Assembly (NCBI GenBank): GCA_016649455.1
Contig: JAENXO010000155.1
Location: forward strand, 1-6,444
Source: Gemmatimonadota bacterium
Lineage (GTDB): Bacteria; Gemmatimonadota; Gemmatimonadetes; Palauibacterales; Palauibacteraceae
Direction of reading: 5' to 3'
DNA length: 6,444 nucleotides
Part shown: positions 1-6,037 of the stretch, one piece after another
Numbering within the stretch: the first letter of the stretch is position 1
How the letters are laid out: each line of letters begins with the position of its first letter
The notes under the pieces: model-generated
Told to the model about the DNA's origin: nothing
The model's input: the letters and a program-made list of their open reading frames with translations, nothing else
The model's database searches: none
Made by a program: the position numbers and the translations under genes

Positions 1-471
1 GCGGATCTGCCGAAGCACGGCTGCAGTTCCACGGGCGGATCCGGCCCGACGGATCGCGCGGCTCAGGCCTTCGGACAGGCCGATCTGCGTGTTCGACATC
101 GAATCGACGCCCCCGCACACCGCGAGCTCTCCATGCCCCGTCTGGATCGAGGCAGCCGCCTGTGTCACCGCGGCGAGGCTGGTGGCGCACTGCTGAACCA
201 CCGACTGCGCCGGGACGTGCGGGTCCAGTCCGGCGTCCAGCCAGACTTCCCGGGCCCAGTTGCTGACCCGCAGGCTGGGGATTACCGCACCCCACAGGAC
301 CATGTCCACTTCGCCGGACCGCTCCACGCCGGTCCCTTTCGGCCCCGCAACCGTCTGCTGCAGGACTGGAACGGAAAGCCTCAAAGCGTCATACCGGGCG
401 AGTTCACGGTCGATCCTGGTGAACGGGCTGCGAAGACCCGGGAGCAGGAATACCGGGCGTGAGTCGGACAT
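1..471 (-). CDS. Thiolase (acetyl-CoA C-acyltransferase, FadI-like), N-terminal part, cut by the window edge
   Basis: This is the first 157 residues of a thiolase read on the minus strand; the C-terminal part lies beyond base 1. Thiolases cleave 3-ketoacyl-CoA with CoA in fatty-acid beta-oxidation, or run the reverse condensation. The N terminus carries the family's RSPF at residues 14-17. The nucleophilic cysteine is C95 in QQCATSLAAV; the CATS form, rather than CASG, is typical of the FadI branch. GGVDSMSN at 120-127 matches the conserved glycine-rich GG-x-(D/E)-S block. The later His and Cys active-site blocks are not in view. The ATG at 469-471 has a good Shine-Dalgarno on the minus strand (GAGAGGA, 477-483, five-base spacer), which fixes the start. 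It is divergent from gltX. The family assignment is secure; trifunctional-complex beta subunit versus stand-alone thiolase cannot be decided, since no partner is visible. Confidence 0.9.
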   Translation of the reverse strand, partial: MSDSRPVFLLPGLRSPFTRIDRELARYDALRLSVPVLQQTVAGPKGTGVERSGEVDMVLWGAVIPSLRVSNWAREVWLDAGLDPHVPAQSVVQQCATSLAAVTQAAASIQTGHGELAVCGGVDSMSNTQIGLSEGLSRAIRRAGSARGTAAVLRQIR

Positions 472-697
472 GCGGATCCTCTCGTTCTCTCCGGTGCCGG
501 TGATGCGTGGAGTCGCCAACCACCGATGGCCGCGAAGCCTGATCGACGCGCTGGCGCACGGTTCGATTCGCCTGCAAGATGGGACGCTGGCCGGAGGCTC
601 GCCACTCGCCGTGCAGAAGGCAGCAAGGCGAATTACGTGCGAACGGGGTCTCTCGTGTGGGGATCGTGACCACATTGTAAACAACATGAAATGGATA
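472..697. other. Divergent intergenic region between thiolase and gltX
   Basis: No gene or RNA is supported in this stretch. The left end holds the thiolase Shine-Dalgarno (minus strand, 477-483). The right end enters an A/T-rich patch; bases 671-720 contain 36 A or T out of 50, against roughly one third in the rest of the window. A TACAAT hexamer on the minus strand (674-679) could be a -10 box for the thiolase, but no matching -35 is convincing. On the plus strand TTGTAA (675-680) and GATAAT (694-699) are spaced only 13 bases, too close for a normal sigma-70 promoter. Promoters for both genes must lie here or just upstream, but I cannot place them. Confidence 0.5.
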
Positions 698-2224
698 ATG
701 GTAAAAGAAAATAAGACAGAGGGTTCGCCACGTGTTCGATTTGCTCCGAGTCCGACGGGATACCTGCATGTCGGGGGTGCGCGAACCGCCCTGTTCAACT
801 ACCTGTTCGCCCGGAACCAGGGTGGAAGTTTCCTGCTTCGCATCGAGGATACCGACCGGGAACGGTCGAGCGGCGAGATGACCGGGCAGATCCTGGATGC
901 AATGGAGTGGCTCGGTCTGGAAGTCGATGAGCCGCCGGTCCACCAGGCAGACGGGATCGAGCGGCACAGCGCGGATGTCAGGACTCTGTTCGAGACTGGC
1001 AAGGCATGGCGCTGCTTCGCGGACCAGGATGAACTGGCCGAGGTAAGAGCACGGCTGCGGGAGGAGGGACGACCGCTCCGCCGCCAGGAAGTCCCCGGAC
1101 ACGGCGACGAAGAGACCGCGGCCCGGGTCGCGGCCGGCGAGCCGTTTGCCCTGTTCTACGCCATCCCGGGTGGAGCGACCACGTTCGACGACATCGTGCA
1201 CGGGCCGACGACGGTCGAGCACGCACACATGGATGACTTCGTCCTTCTGCGCTCCGACGGCACGCCCGTGTACAACCTGGCGGTCGTTTCCGACGACATC
1301 GAGATGGGCATTACGCACGTGCTCCGCGGTGACGATCATCTGTCCAACACGCCCAAGCAGGTCCTGATCTACGAGGCCCTCGGCGTGACTCCGCCGTTGT
1401 TCGCGCACGTGCCGATGATTCTCGGACCGGACGGAAAGCGCCTGTCGAAGCGCCACGGAGCCGCATCCGTGGAGGCCTGTCGGGAGGAGGGAATCCTGCC
1501 CGAGGCGCTGGTCAACTTTCTGGCTCTGCTCGGCTGGTCACCGGGTGATGATCGTGAGGTCATGGACCTGGCCGAGCTGGTCGAGGCGTTCTCGCTCGAC
1601 AGGATTCTGAAGAAGAGCTCCGTGTTCGACCCGGAGAAACTCGAGTGGCTGAACGGCCGGCACCTGCAGCTGAAGACCGCGGAGCGCCTCGCGCCGGTGG
1701 TGCTCGAGCTGTTGCCGGACATCGAACGCGACCGGGCGACGCGGGAGCGGGAACGGCTTCTCGCGGTGACCGACCTCGTAAAGACGCGCGCCCGGACCGT
1801 CGAGTCGATGGCCGACCAGGCGCGACCGTTCTTCACGCCGCTCGAGGAGCTGTCTTACGATGAGAAGGCCGCGCAGCAACACTGGAAGAACCCTGCGGAG
1901 GCGATCGAGAGACTGTCGGCAGCGCGCAACGTGATCGAGACGACCGAGCCGTTCGATCACGACACGCTTGAGGCGACGCTGCGCGCAGCAGCCGAGCGTC
2001 TCGAGATCGGAGCCGGGAAGATGTTCCAGCCGTTGCGGTTGGCGTTGATGGGCTCGGCCGAGAGTCCCGGGATCTTCGACGTGCTCACGCTGCTCGGCAG
2101 GGAGCGCTCCGTGGAGCGGATCGATCGGGCGCTCGAGGCGCTCGCCGCGCGAAATTCCGGTGGCCTCGACTCCTCGTCTCCCGTCGGTTCACCTGGTTCT
2201 CCGTCTCCGGAGAGTCCGTCGTGA
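698..2224 (+). CDS. gltX: Glutamate--tRNA ligase (GluRS)
   Basis: This cytoplasmic class I synthetase charges tRNA-Glu with glutamate using ATP. The product is 508 residues with the usual family length. The first signature APSPTGYLHVGG (16-27) contains the HIGH-type motif as HVGG, and the KMSKS motif appears as KRLSK at 247-251. Other conserved blocks are RIEDTD (48-53), LLRSDGTPVYN (183-193) and LRGDDHLSNTPKQ (209-221), followed by the C-terminal anticodon-binding domain to about residue 485. The reading frame stays open upstream to base 260, but homologous sequence begins near residue 12, so only ATG 686 (four residues longer) or ATG 698 make sense. Neither has a Shine-Dalgarno; 698 is chosen because its length best fits the family. 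In the region where zinc-binding GluRS enzymes have a Cys-x-Cys pair and a later Cys, only C106 is present, as in zinc-free members. The last 20 or so residues are a Ser/Pro/Gly-rich tail. Whether it also charges tRNA-Gln is unknown. Confidence 0.96.
   Translation: MVKENKTEGSPRVRFAPSPTGYLHVGGARTALFNYLFARNQGGSFLLRIEDTDRERSSGEMTGQILDAMEWLGLEVDEPPVHQADGIERHSADVRTLFETGKAWRCFADQDELAEVRARLREEGRPLRRQEVPGHGDEETAARVAAGEPFALFYAIPGGATTFDDIVHGPTTVEHAHMDDFVLLRSDGTPVYNLAVVSDDIEMGITHVLRGDDHLSNTPKQVLIYEALGVTPPLFAHVPMILGPDGKRLSKRHGAASVEACREEGILPEALVNFLALLGWSPGDDREVMDLAELVEAFSLDRILKKSSVFDPEKLEWLNGRHLQLKTAERLAPVVLELLPDIERDRATRERERLLAVTDLVKTRARTVESMADQARPFFTPLEELSYDEKAAQQHWKNPAEAIERLSAARNVIETTEPFDHDTLEATLRAAAERLEIGAGKMFQPLRLALMGSAESPGIFDVLTLLGRERSVERIDRALEALAARNSGGLDSSSPVGSPGSPSPESPS
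2209..2214 (+). promoter_or_regulatory. Ribosome binding site for tadA inside the gltX 3' end
   Basis: GGAGAG lies six bases before the GTG at 2221 and supports that start rather than a later one. It sits in the right half of a 10-base palindrome, TCTCCGGAGA (2204-2213), so it could be paired in the RNA until ribosomes finishing gltX open it. That would couple the two genes; the coupling is inferred. Confidence 0.6.
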
Positions 2225-2730
2225 CGGAGTCGTTTTCTCCGCTGGACCGTGAGCACATGGAGCGGGCACTCTCGGAAGCGCGTCTCGGGGCGGAGCGCGA
2301 CGAGGTCCCGGTCGGCGCGGTGCTCGTGGCACCGGACGGAACCGTATTCGCCGATCACAACCGCACGCGCGAAGTGGCGGACCCGACCGCGCACGCCGAA
2401 GTGCGGGTCATTCGACGGGCCGCCGGTAGACTGGGCGACTGGCGGCTACTGGATCACACGCTGTACGTGACGCTCGAGCCGTGCGCGATGTGTGCGGGCG
2501 CAATCGTCCTGGCCCGGATACCCCGTCTCGTGTTCGCGGCGGACGATCCGAAAGCGGGGATGTGCGGATCGCTGGACAACCTGGTGCAGGACGAGCGGCT
2601 GAATCACCGCGTGGCCGTGGAATCCGGCCTGCTACGCGATCCAGCCTCTGAATTGCTGCGGGAATTCTTCGGCGCACGCCGGCGGTCGGCCGCCGAGCTC
2701 CCGGTTCACGGGGCGGAGCCAACGATATGA
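2221..2730 (+). CDS. tadA: tRNA-specific adenosine deaminase TadA
   Basis: TadA converts adenosine 34 of the tRNA-Arg(ACG) anticodon to inosine, so that one tRNA reads three arginine codons. The product has 169 residues, normal for the family. The zinc and catalytic signature is complete: H58-A59-E60 with the proton-shuttling glutamate, and P87-C88-A89-M90-C91 with the two zinc cysteines. The family's substrate-pocket asparagine (N47 in HNRTRE) and the stretch ADDPKAGMCGSL (107-118) are also present; these favour TadA over cytosine, guanine or dCMP deaminases. The GTG start overlaps the gltX stop as GTGA, with a Shine-Dalgarno six bases upstream. The stop overlaps the next start as ATGA. It is therefore the middle gene of a coupled operon. 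The end beyond residue 155 is not conserved in type. A broader-specificity deaminase is possible but less likely. Confidence 0.94.
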   Translation: MTESFSPLDREHMERALSEARLGAERDEVPVGAVLVAPDGTVFADHNRTREVADPTAHAEVRVIRRAAGRLGDWRLLDHTLYVTLEPCAMCAGAIVLARIPRLVFAADDPKAGMCGSLDNLVQDERLNHRVAVESGLLRDPASELLREFFGARRRSAAELPVHGAEPTI

Positions 2731-3689
2731 GCGAGCAATCGATCGTCCTGGTGGCACCGGAGCTGCTCGAGCTGTCGGGTGCCGCGCCGGAGTGGCCGAT
2801 GGGAGCCGCCACCGCGTTCGCTTCGCCCGCCGAAGGACCCGGTTTGGAATTCAACGCCCGGGTCGTGGCCGTGGTACCACTCGTCTCCCAGGCGGTTGGG
2901 AAGCCGGAACTGGACCGGTATCCGGCGCTGCGCGTCGTGGCCAACTACGGAGTCGGTACCGACAACCTGGATATTGCGTCCATCCGGTCACGCGGAATCG
3001 AGGTTACGAATACTCCGGATGTCCTGACCGACGCCACGGCGGACCTGGCGATCGCCCTCCTGCTGGCGGCCGCGCGCCGGCTGCGGGAGGGGCTGGAGCT
3101 GGCGCGGTGCGGCGAATGGGATGGCTGGCGCCCCACCCAGCTGCTCGGAATGGGACTTCAGGGCAAGGTGCTGGGCATTCTCGGGGCAGGGCGGATCGGC
3201 GTGGCCACGGCGCGGCGCGCTCGCGCGTTCGGGATGGAGATCGTGTACTGGGATCGGTCTGCGTCCAGCAGGATGGAGGCGGAAGCAGGAGCCACGCGCC
3301 ACGAGCGGCTGGAATCTCTGCTGGCATTGTCCGACATCGTCAGCGTTCATGTGCCGCTGACCCCGGAGACGGAAGGCATGCTCGATGCGGAGCGCCTGGC
3401 CGCCATGAAACCCGGCTCGATCCTCGTCAACACGGCACGCGGCGCCGTACTGGATCAGGCAGCGGTGGCGGAGGCCCTCCGTTCGGGCCACCTGGCCGGG
3501 GCCGGACTCGATGTGTTCGAGAACGAACCTGAAATTCCGGCCGAGCTCAGGGAACTGCCGACCTGCTTCGTGTTGCCCCACCTGGGCAGCGCCACGCGGG
3601 AAGCCCGGAAGGCGATGTGGGAGCTGGCTGCCGCGAACGCGAGGGCGGTCCTGTCCGGATCGGAGCCGCTCACTCCGGTGATCGCCTGA
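2727..3689 (+). CDS. D-2-hydroxyacid dehydrogenase, glyoxylate/hydroxypyruvate reductase type
   Basis: This cytoplasmic NAD(P)H-dependent enzyme of 320 residues is complete and of standard length. The Rossmann fingerprint is GAGRIG at 153-158. The catalytic triad of the family is present: R238 in NTARG, E267 in ENEPE and H285 in PHLGSAT. The substrate-side block VANYGVGTDN (71-80) and the stretch LTDATADLAIALLL (100-113) are most like glyoxylate/hydroxypyruvate reductases, which reduce glyoxylate to glycolate or hydroxypyruvate to glycerate. There is no ACT-type C-terminal regulatory domain as in long SerA proteins. After the second Rossmann strand comes YWDRSASS (174-181); the Asp favours NADH and the following Arg would suit NADPH, so the cofactor is undecided. 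ATG 2727 overlaps the tadA stop by four bases and has GGAG eight bases upstream. The exact substrate is not provable from sequence. It is the last gene of the gltX-tadA operon, an unrelated partner metabolically. Confidence 0.88.
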   Translation: MSEQSIVLVAPELLELSGAAPEWPMGAATAFASPAEGPGLEFNARVVAVVPLVSQAVGKPELDRYPALRVVANYGVGTDNLDIASIRSRGIEVTNTPDVLTDATADLAIALLLAAARRLREGLELARCGEWDGWRPTQLLGMGLQGKVLGILGAGRIGVATARRARAFGMEIVYWDRSASSRMEAEAGATRHERLESLLALSDIVSVHVPLTPETEGMLDAERLAAMKPGSILVNTARGAVLDQAAVAEALRSGHLAGAGLDVFENEPEIPAELRELPTCFVLPHLGSATREARKAMWELAAANARAVLSGSEPLTPVIA

Positions 3690-3708
3690 ACCCTGACCCT
3701 CCGGGCCG

Positions 3709-5736
3709 TCAGTCCGAGGTCCGTCCGCTCGCTCGCTCTTCCGCCCACTGCGGTGAGTCGAAGTCCTTCTCTCCGTAGAACCGCAGCAGCGCGAACAGCA
3801 ATACAGCGCCGAGCAGCAGGGACAGCCAAACCGGGAAACCGAACGCGGTCGGAATATTCCCCACCAGGATGCCCACGACTCCTACCACAAGGGCATACGG
3901 CAGCTGCGTCCGGACATGGTCCACGTGATCACAGGCGGACGCCATCGAACTCATCACCGTCGTGTCAGAGATCGGCGAACAGTGGTCCCCGAATATCGAC
4001 CCGGCCAGAACCGAAGCGATCGAGCCCAGGAGGATCACGTAGGCCGTTCCAGCCTCCGGATCCACGGTGCCGCCCAGCGCGACTGCAAGGGGAATCACGA
4101 TCGGGAGCAGGATTCCCATCGTCCCCCACGACGTCCCGGTGGCGAACGCGATCGAGGCGGCGGTCACGAAAACGAGGGCTGGAAGAAGCTGCGCCGGGAG
4201 GTTCCCCTCCAGCAGGCCACTGATGTAGGGGGCCGTTCCGAGGACCTCCGTCACGAGGCCGAGCGACCACGCCAGGATCAGGATGATTCCGGCCAGGAAC
4301 ATGGCCCGCATGCCGCCCACGAGGCCGTCGATCGCCTGGTGCATCGAGAGGATCCGCTGCCCGACAGCGAGAGCGATCGCGACGAGGCAGCCGGTGAGGG
4401 ACCCCCACAGCAGGGCATCGAACGCGCTGGCTTCGCCGAAGATCTCCCATATCGTTCCCGGCCGCCCCAGGTTCGACCGCCCCTGGAAGTACAGACCAAT
4501 CAGCACCACGAAGACTACCGAGAGGACGGGTAGCACCGCGTTGTACCAGCGCAGCGGCGCTCCCTCCGCGGGCTCCATCTTGTCCGATCCGGCCTCGGAC
4601 ATCAGCATGGCGCCTTCCCTGTACAGACCTTCGCCTCGCGAGGCGCGGCGCTCCGCCTGCAGCATCGGGCCGAAGTCGCGCTGCAGGAAGACAATCAGCC
4701 CCACCATCAGCAGCGCCAGCAGGGGATAGAACAGATATGGGATCGAGTGGATGAAGATCGTGAACGCGTTCGCGGACTCGAGCGCTGCCGCCACTTCGGG
4801 AGTGTTCCCGGATTGTGCAGCCGCCGCAGCGAGACCGTCGCCGATCAGCGAGATTTCGAATCCCACCCAGGTGGAAACGAACACGATCGCGGCGACGGGC
4901 GCGGCCGTGGAGTCCACGATGTAGGCCAGCTTCTCGCGTGACACCTTCATGCGGTCGGTGATCGGTCGCATCGTATTGCCGACGATCAACGTGTTGGCGT
5001 AGTCGTCGAAGAAAATCGCCAGGCCGCTCAGGTATGTCGCGAGCTGGGCCCGCCGCGGGGTGGTGGCCAGGGGGCGTACAGCTTCCACGATGCCCTGAGT
5101 CCCGCCGCTCTTGCTGATTACGCCGACCATCCCGCCCAACAGGAACGAAAACACGAGGATCGCGGCATGGTCGTAGTTCACCAGTACCGGAGTGACGAAC
5201 GTGTCGATCGCCCGCATCGTCCCGGTGATCGGATTGAGGCCGGCAAAGATGAAAGCCCCGAGCCACACGCCCACGAACAGTGACGTAACGACTTCCTTGA
5301 ACACGAGCGCCAGAATGATCGCCAGCAGTGGCGGCAGCAGGCTCGTCCAGCCCGGAAACAACTTCGGGGAGACAGTAGCGACCGCCGGAGACACCGAGGA
5401 TCGATCCCCGGTCGTGATCGAGAGCGGGAACTCCTCCCGTCCATCGATGCGCAGGTCCCTGATTTCCAGCGCCTCGCCGGGCTGCAGCACTCCGGCACCG
5501 AGTCGTCTGCCGGTGGCTCCAAGTACTGCGACGCGAATGGTGGAGTCGGTTCCGGGTGCCCGGATCGTGATTGCGAACGGGAGTCCAGCCAGGACGACGC
5601 GCGGAGCGTCGACCTCTACCGCCTGGGCTTTCGTCTGCGCCGAAGGGCGTCGGGTATCCGGAGTTCGCGCGGCGACCAACGCCACCGAAACGGCTATGAA
5701 CAGGGCCGCCAGGGCTCCGATTTGGAGGCGTCGCAT
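3709..5736 (-). CDS. nhaC: NhaC-family Na+/H+ antiporter with an N-terminal exported domain
   Basis: This inner-membrane antiporter of 675 residues exchanges sodium for protons, helping with salt and pH balance. NhaC-type blocks are clear: FFDDYANTLIVGNTMRPITD (242-261), STAAPVA (276-282), TGTSWGTMGILLP (533-545) and GDHCSPISDTTVMSS (583-597), the last two in the second half of the transport domain. From residue 130 onward I count about 13 hydrophobic segments, with a charged loop at about 352-397. Ahead of these is an unusual extension: a signal-like segment (residues 1-23, possible cleavage after VAA) and about 90 residues (38-125) rich in beta-type alternation, resembling an Ig-like fold outside the membrane. 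The ATG has a strong Shine-Dalgarno (TCCTCCC at 5739-5745 on the plus strand reads GGGAGGA). It is convergent with the dehydrogenase and divergent from pyrR. The family is secure. Ion specificity and the role of the extension are inferred; other NhaC-like proteins exchange malate/lactate or amino acids. Confidence 0.9.
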   Translation of the reverse strand: MRRLQIGALAALFIAVSVALVAARTPDTRRPSAQTKAQAVEVDAPRVVLAGLPFAITIRAPGTDSTIRVAVLGATGRRLGAGVLQPGEALEIRDLRIDGREEFPLSITTGDRSSVSPAVATVSPKLFPGWTSLLPPLLAIILALVFKEVVTSLFVGVWLGAFIFAGLNPITGTMRAIDTFVTPVLVNYDHAAILVFSFLLGGMVGVISKSGGTQGIVEAVRPLATTPRRAQLATYLSGLAIFFDDYANTLIVGNTMRPITDRMKVSREKLAYIVDSTAAPVAAIVFVSTWVGFEISLIGDGLAAAAAQSGNTPEVAAALESANAFTIFIHSIPYLFYPLLALLMVGLIVFLQRDFGPMLQAERRASRGEGLYREGAMLMSEAGSDKMEPAEGAPLRWYNAVLPVLSVVFVVLIGLYFQGRSNLGRPGTIWEIFGEASAFDALLWGSLTGCLVAIALAVGQRILSMHQAIDGLVGGMRAMFLAGIILILAWSLGLVTEVLGTAPYISGLLEGNLPAQLLPALVFVTAASIAFATGTSWGTMGILLPIVIPLAVALGGTVDPEAGTAYVILLGSIASVLAGSIFGDHCSPISDTTVMSSMASACDHVDHVRTQLPYALVVGVVGILVGNIPTAFGFPVWLSLLLGAVLLFALLRFYGEKDFDSPQWAEERASGRTSD

Positions 5737-5801
5737 GGTCCTCCCGTCAATTCAGAGAACAGGCTCGGCAGGGCGCGGCCCGGCCATGGGAAGGCGGCGG
5801 C

Positions 5802-5830
5802 AAGCTAGGAACGGGGCCCGACCGAGACAA
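5802..5830 (-). promoter_or_regulatory. Candidate sigma-70 promoter for nhaC
   Basis: Read on the minus strand, TTGTCT (plus 5825-5830) and TAGCTT (plus 5802-5807) are separated by exactly 17 bases. The -35 matches four of six consensus bases and the -10 only three. Transcription would begin near 5795, giving a leader of about 60 bases before the strong nhaC ribosome binding site. The spacing and position are good; the -10 is weak. Confidence 0.42.
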
Positions 5831-5835
5831 GCTGG

Positions 5836-5860
5836 CCTGCCCCGAGATCCCTCGAGCAGG
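5836..5860. repeat. Imperfect inverted repeat upstream of the nhaC promoter
   Basis: CCTGC (5836-5840) and GCAGG (5856-5860) form the outer arms, and GAG (5844-5846) with CTC (5851-5853) an inner pair around ATCC. It lies directly upstream of the candidate nhaC -35 box, where an activator or repressor could bind. It may equally be chance in GC-rich DNA. Confidence 0.25.
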
Positions 5861-5872
5861 GGAGTTTCGGGT

Positions 5873-5889
5873 CGGGCAAATCAGGCCCG
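5873..5889. repeat. Inverted repeat abutting the pyrR -35 box
   Basis: CGGGC (5873-5877) and GCCCG (5885-5889) are perfect five-base arms around AAATCAG, ending one base before the -35 hexamer of the pyrR promoter. The position would suit an operator, but the arms are short and of low complexity. No T-run follows on either strand, so it is not an intrinsic terminator. Confidence 0.25.
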
Positions 5890-5918
5890 TTGATCCCCCG
5901 CAACGCGGTCGGTATACT
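5890..5918 (+). promoter_or_regulatory. Sigma-70-type promoter for pyrR
   Basis: TTGATC (5890-5895) and TATACT (5913-5918) are separated by 17 bases, the optimal spacing; the -10 matches five of six consensus bases and the -35 four of six. Transcription would start at about 5924-5926, leaving a leader of roughly 113 bases before the pyrR start codon. It is the clearest promoter in the window. Confidence 0.7.
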
Positions 5919-5920
5919 GC

Positions 5921-5968
5921 GGCGGGCCGGGACCCGGACACACCTCACTTTCGGTCCCGAGGCCCGCC
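5921..5968 (+). promoter_or_regulatory. Long hairpin at the 5' end of the pyrR leader
   Basis: GGCGGGCC (5921-5928) pairs perfectly with GGCCCGCC (5961-5968), and GGGACC (5929-5934) with GGTCCC (5953-5958). This gives a 14-base-pair stem with a two-base GA bulge and an 18-base loop. It begins at, or a few bases before, the predicted transcription start, so the first few pairs might be missing from the RNA. No U-run follows, so it is not an intrinsic terminator. Parts of both arms have alternative partners further down the leader. A regulatory or mRNA-stabilising role is inferred. Confidence 0.5.
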
Positions 5969-6002
5969 CGCGCAGGCACATCGAATTGCCGTTCGGACTC
6001 GA

Positions 6003-6030
6003 TCCCGGCCCCGCTCGGACCAGGGAGGAC
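6003..6030 (+). promoter_or_regulatory. pyrR translation-initiation region with alternative pairing segments and a PyrR-loop-like core
   Basis: TCCCGGCCC (6003-6011) is exactly complementary to 5924-5932 in the 5' hairpin arm. TCGGACC (6015-6021) can pair with GGTCCCGA (5953-5960), with one bulged C. The ribosome binding site GGGAGGA (6023-6029, eight-base spacer) follows at once. The bases 6020-6028, CCAGGGAGG, fit the core CCNGNGAGG of the PyrR RNA-binding loop known from Bacillus (ARUCCNGNGAGGYU). The bases flanking the core do not form the expected stem, so PyrR binding here is only a possibility. The ribosome binding site itself is secure. Confidence 0.4.
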
Positions 6031-6037
6031 ATACGGA

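Noticed and set aside
561..569. GTTCGATTC, resembling a tRNA T-loop
   Set aside because: The flanking bases do not form a T-stem, and no acceptor or anticodon arm can be built on either strand.
260..697. Long upstream extension of the gltX reading frame
   Set aside because: The frame is open only because GC-rich DNA has few stops. The extension overlaps the thiolase gene antisense and has no synthetase-like sequence, and family similarity starts near residue 12 of the 698 start.
404..1456. 350-codon minus-strand frame antisense to gltX
   Set aside because: It lies opposite a clear GluRS gene, has no recognisable domain, and has the Arg/Val/Gln-rich composition typical of a shadow frame.
3698..3719. 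Possible bidirectional terminator between the convergent genes
   Set aside because: CCTC/GAGG plus GG/CC with a bulged C makes only a six-base stem, and no T-run follows on either strand. It also overlaps the end of nhaC.
3965..5266. 433-codon minus-strand frame inside nhaC
   Set aside because: It is an out-of-frame reading of the antiporter gene, Arg- and His-rich, without membrane segments or motifs.
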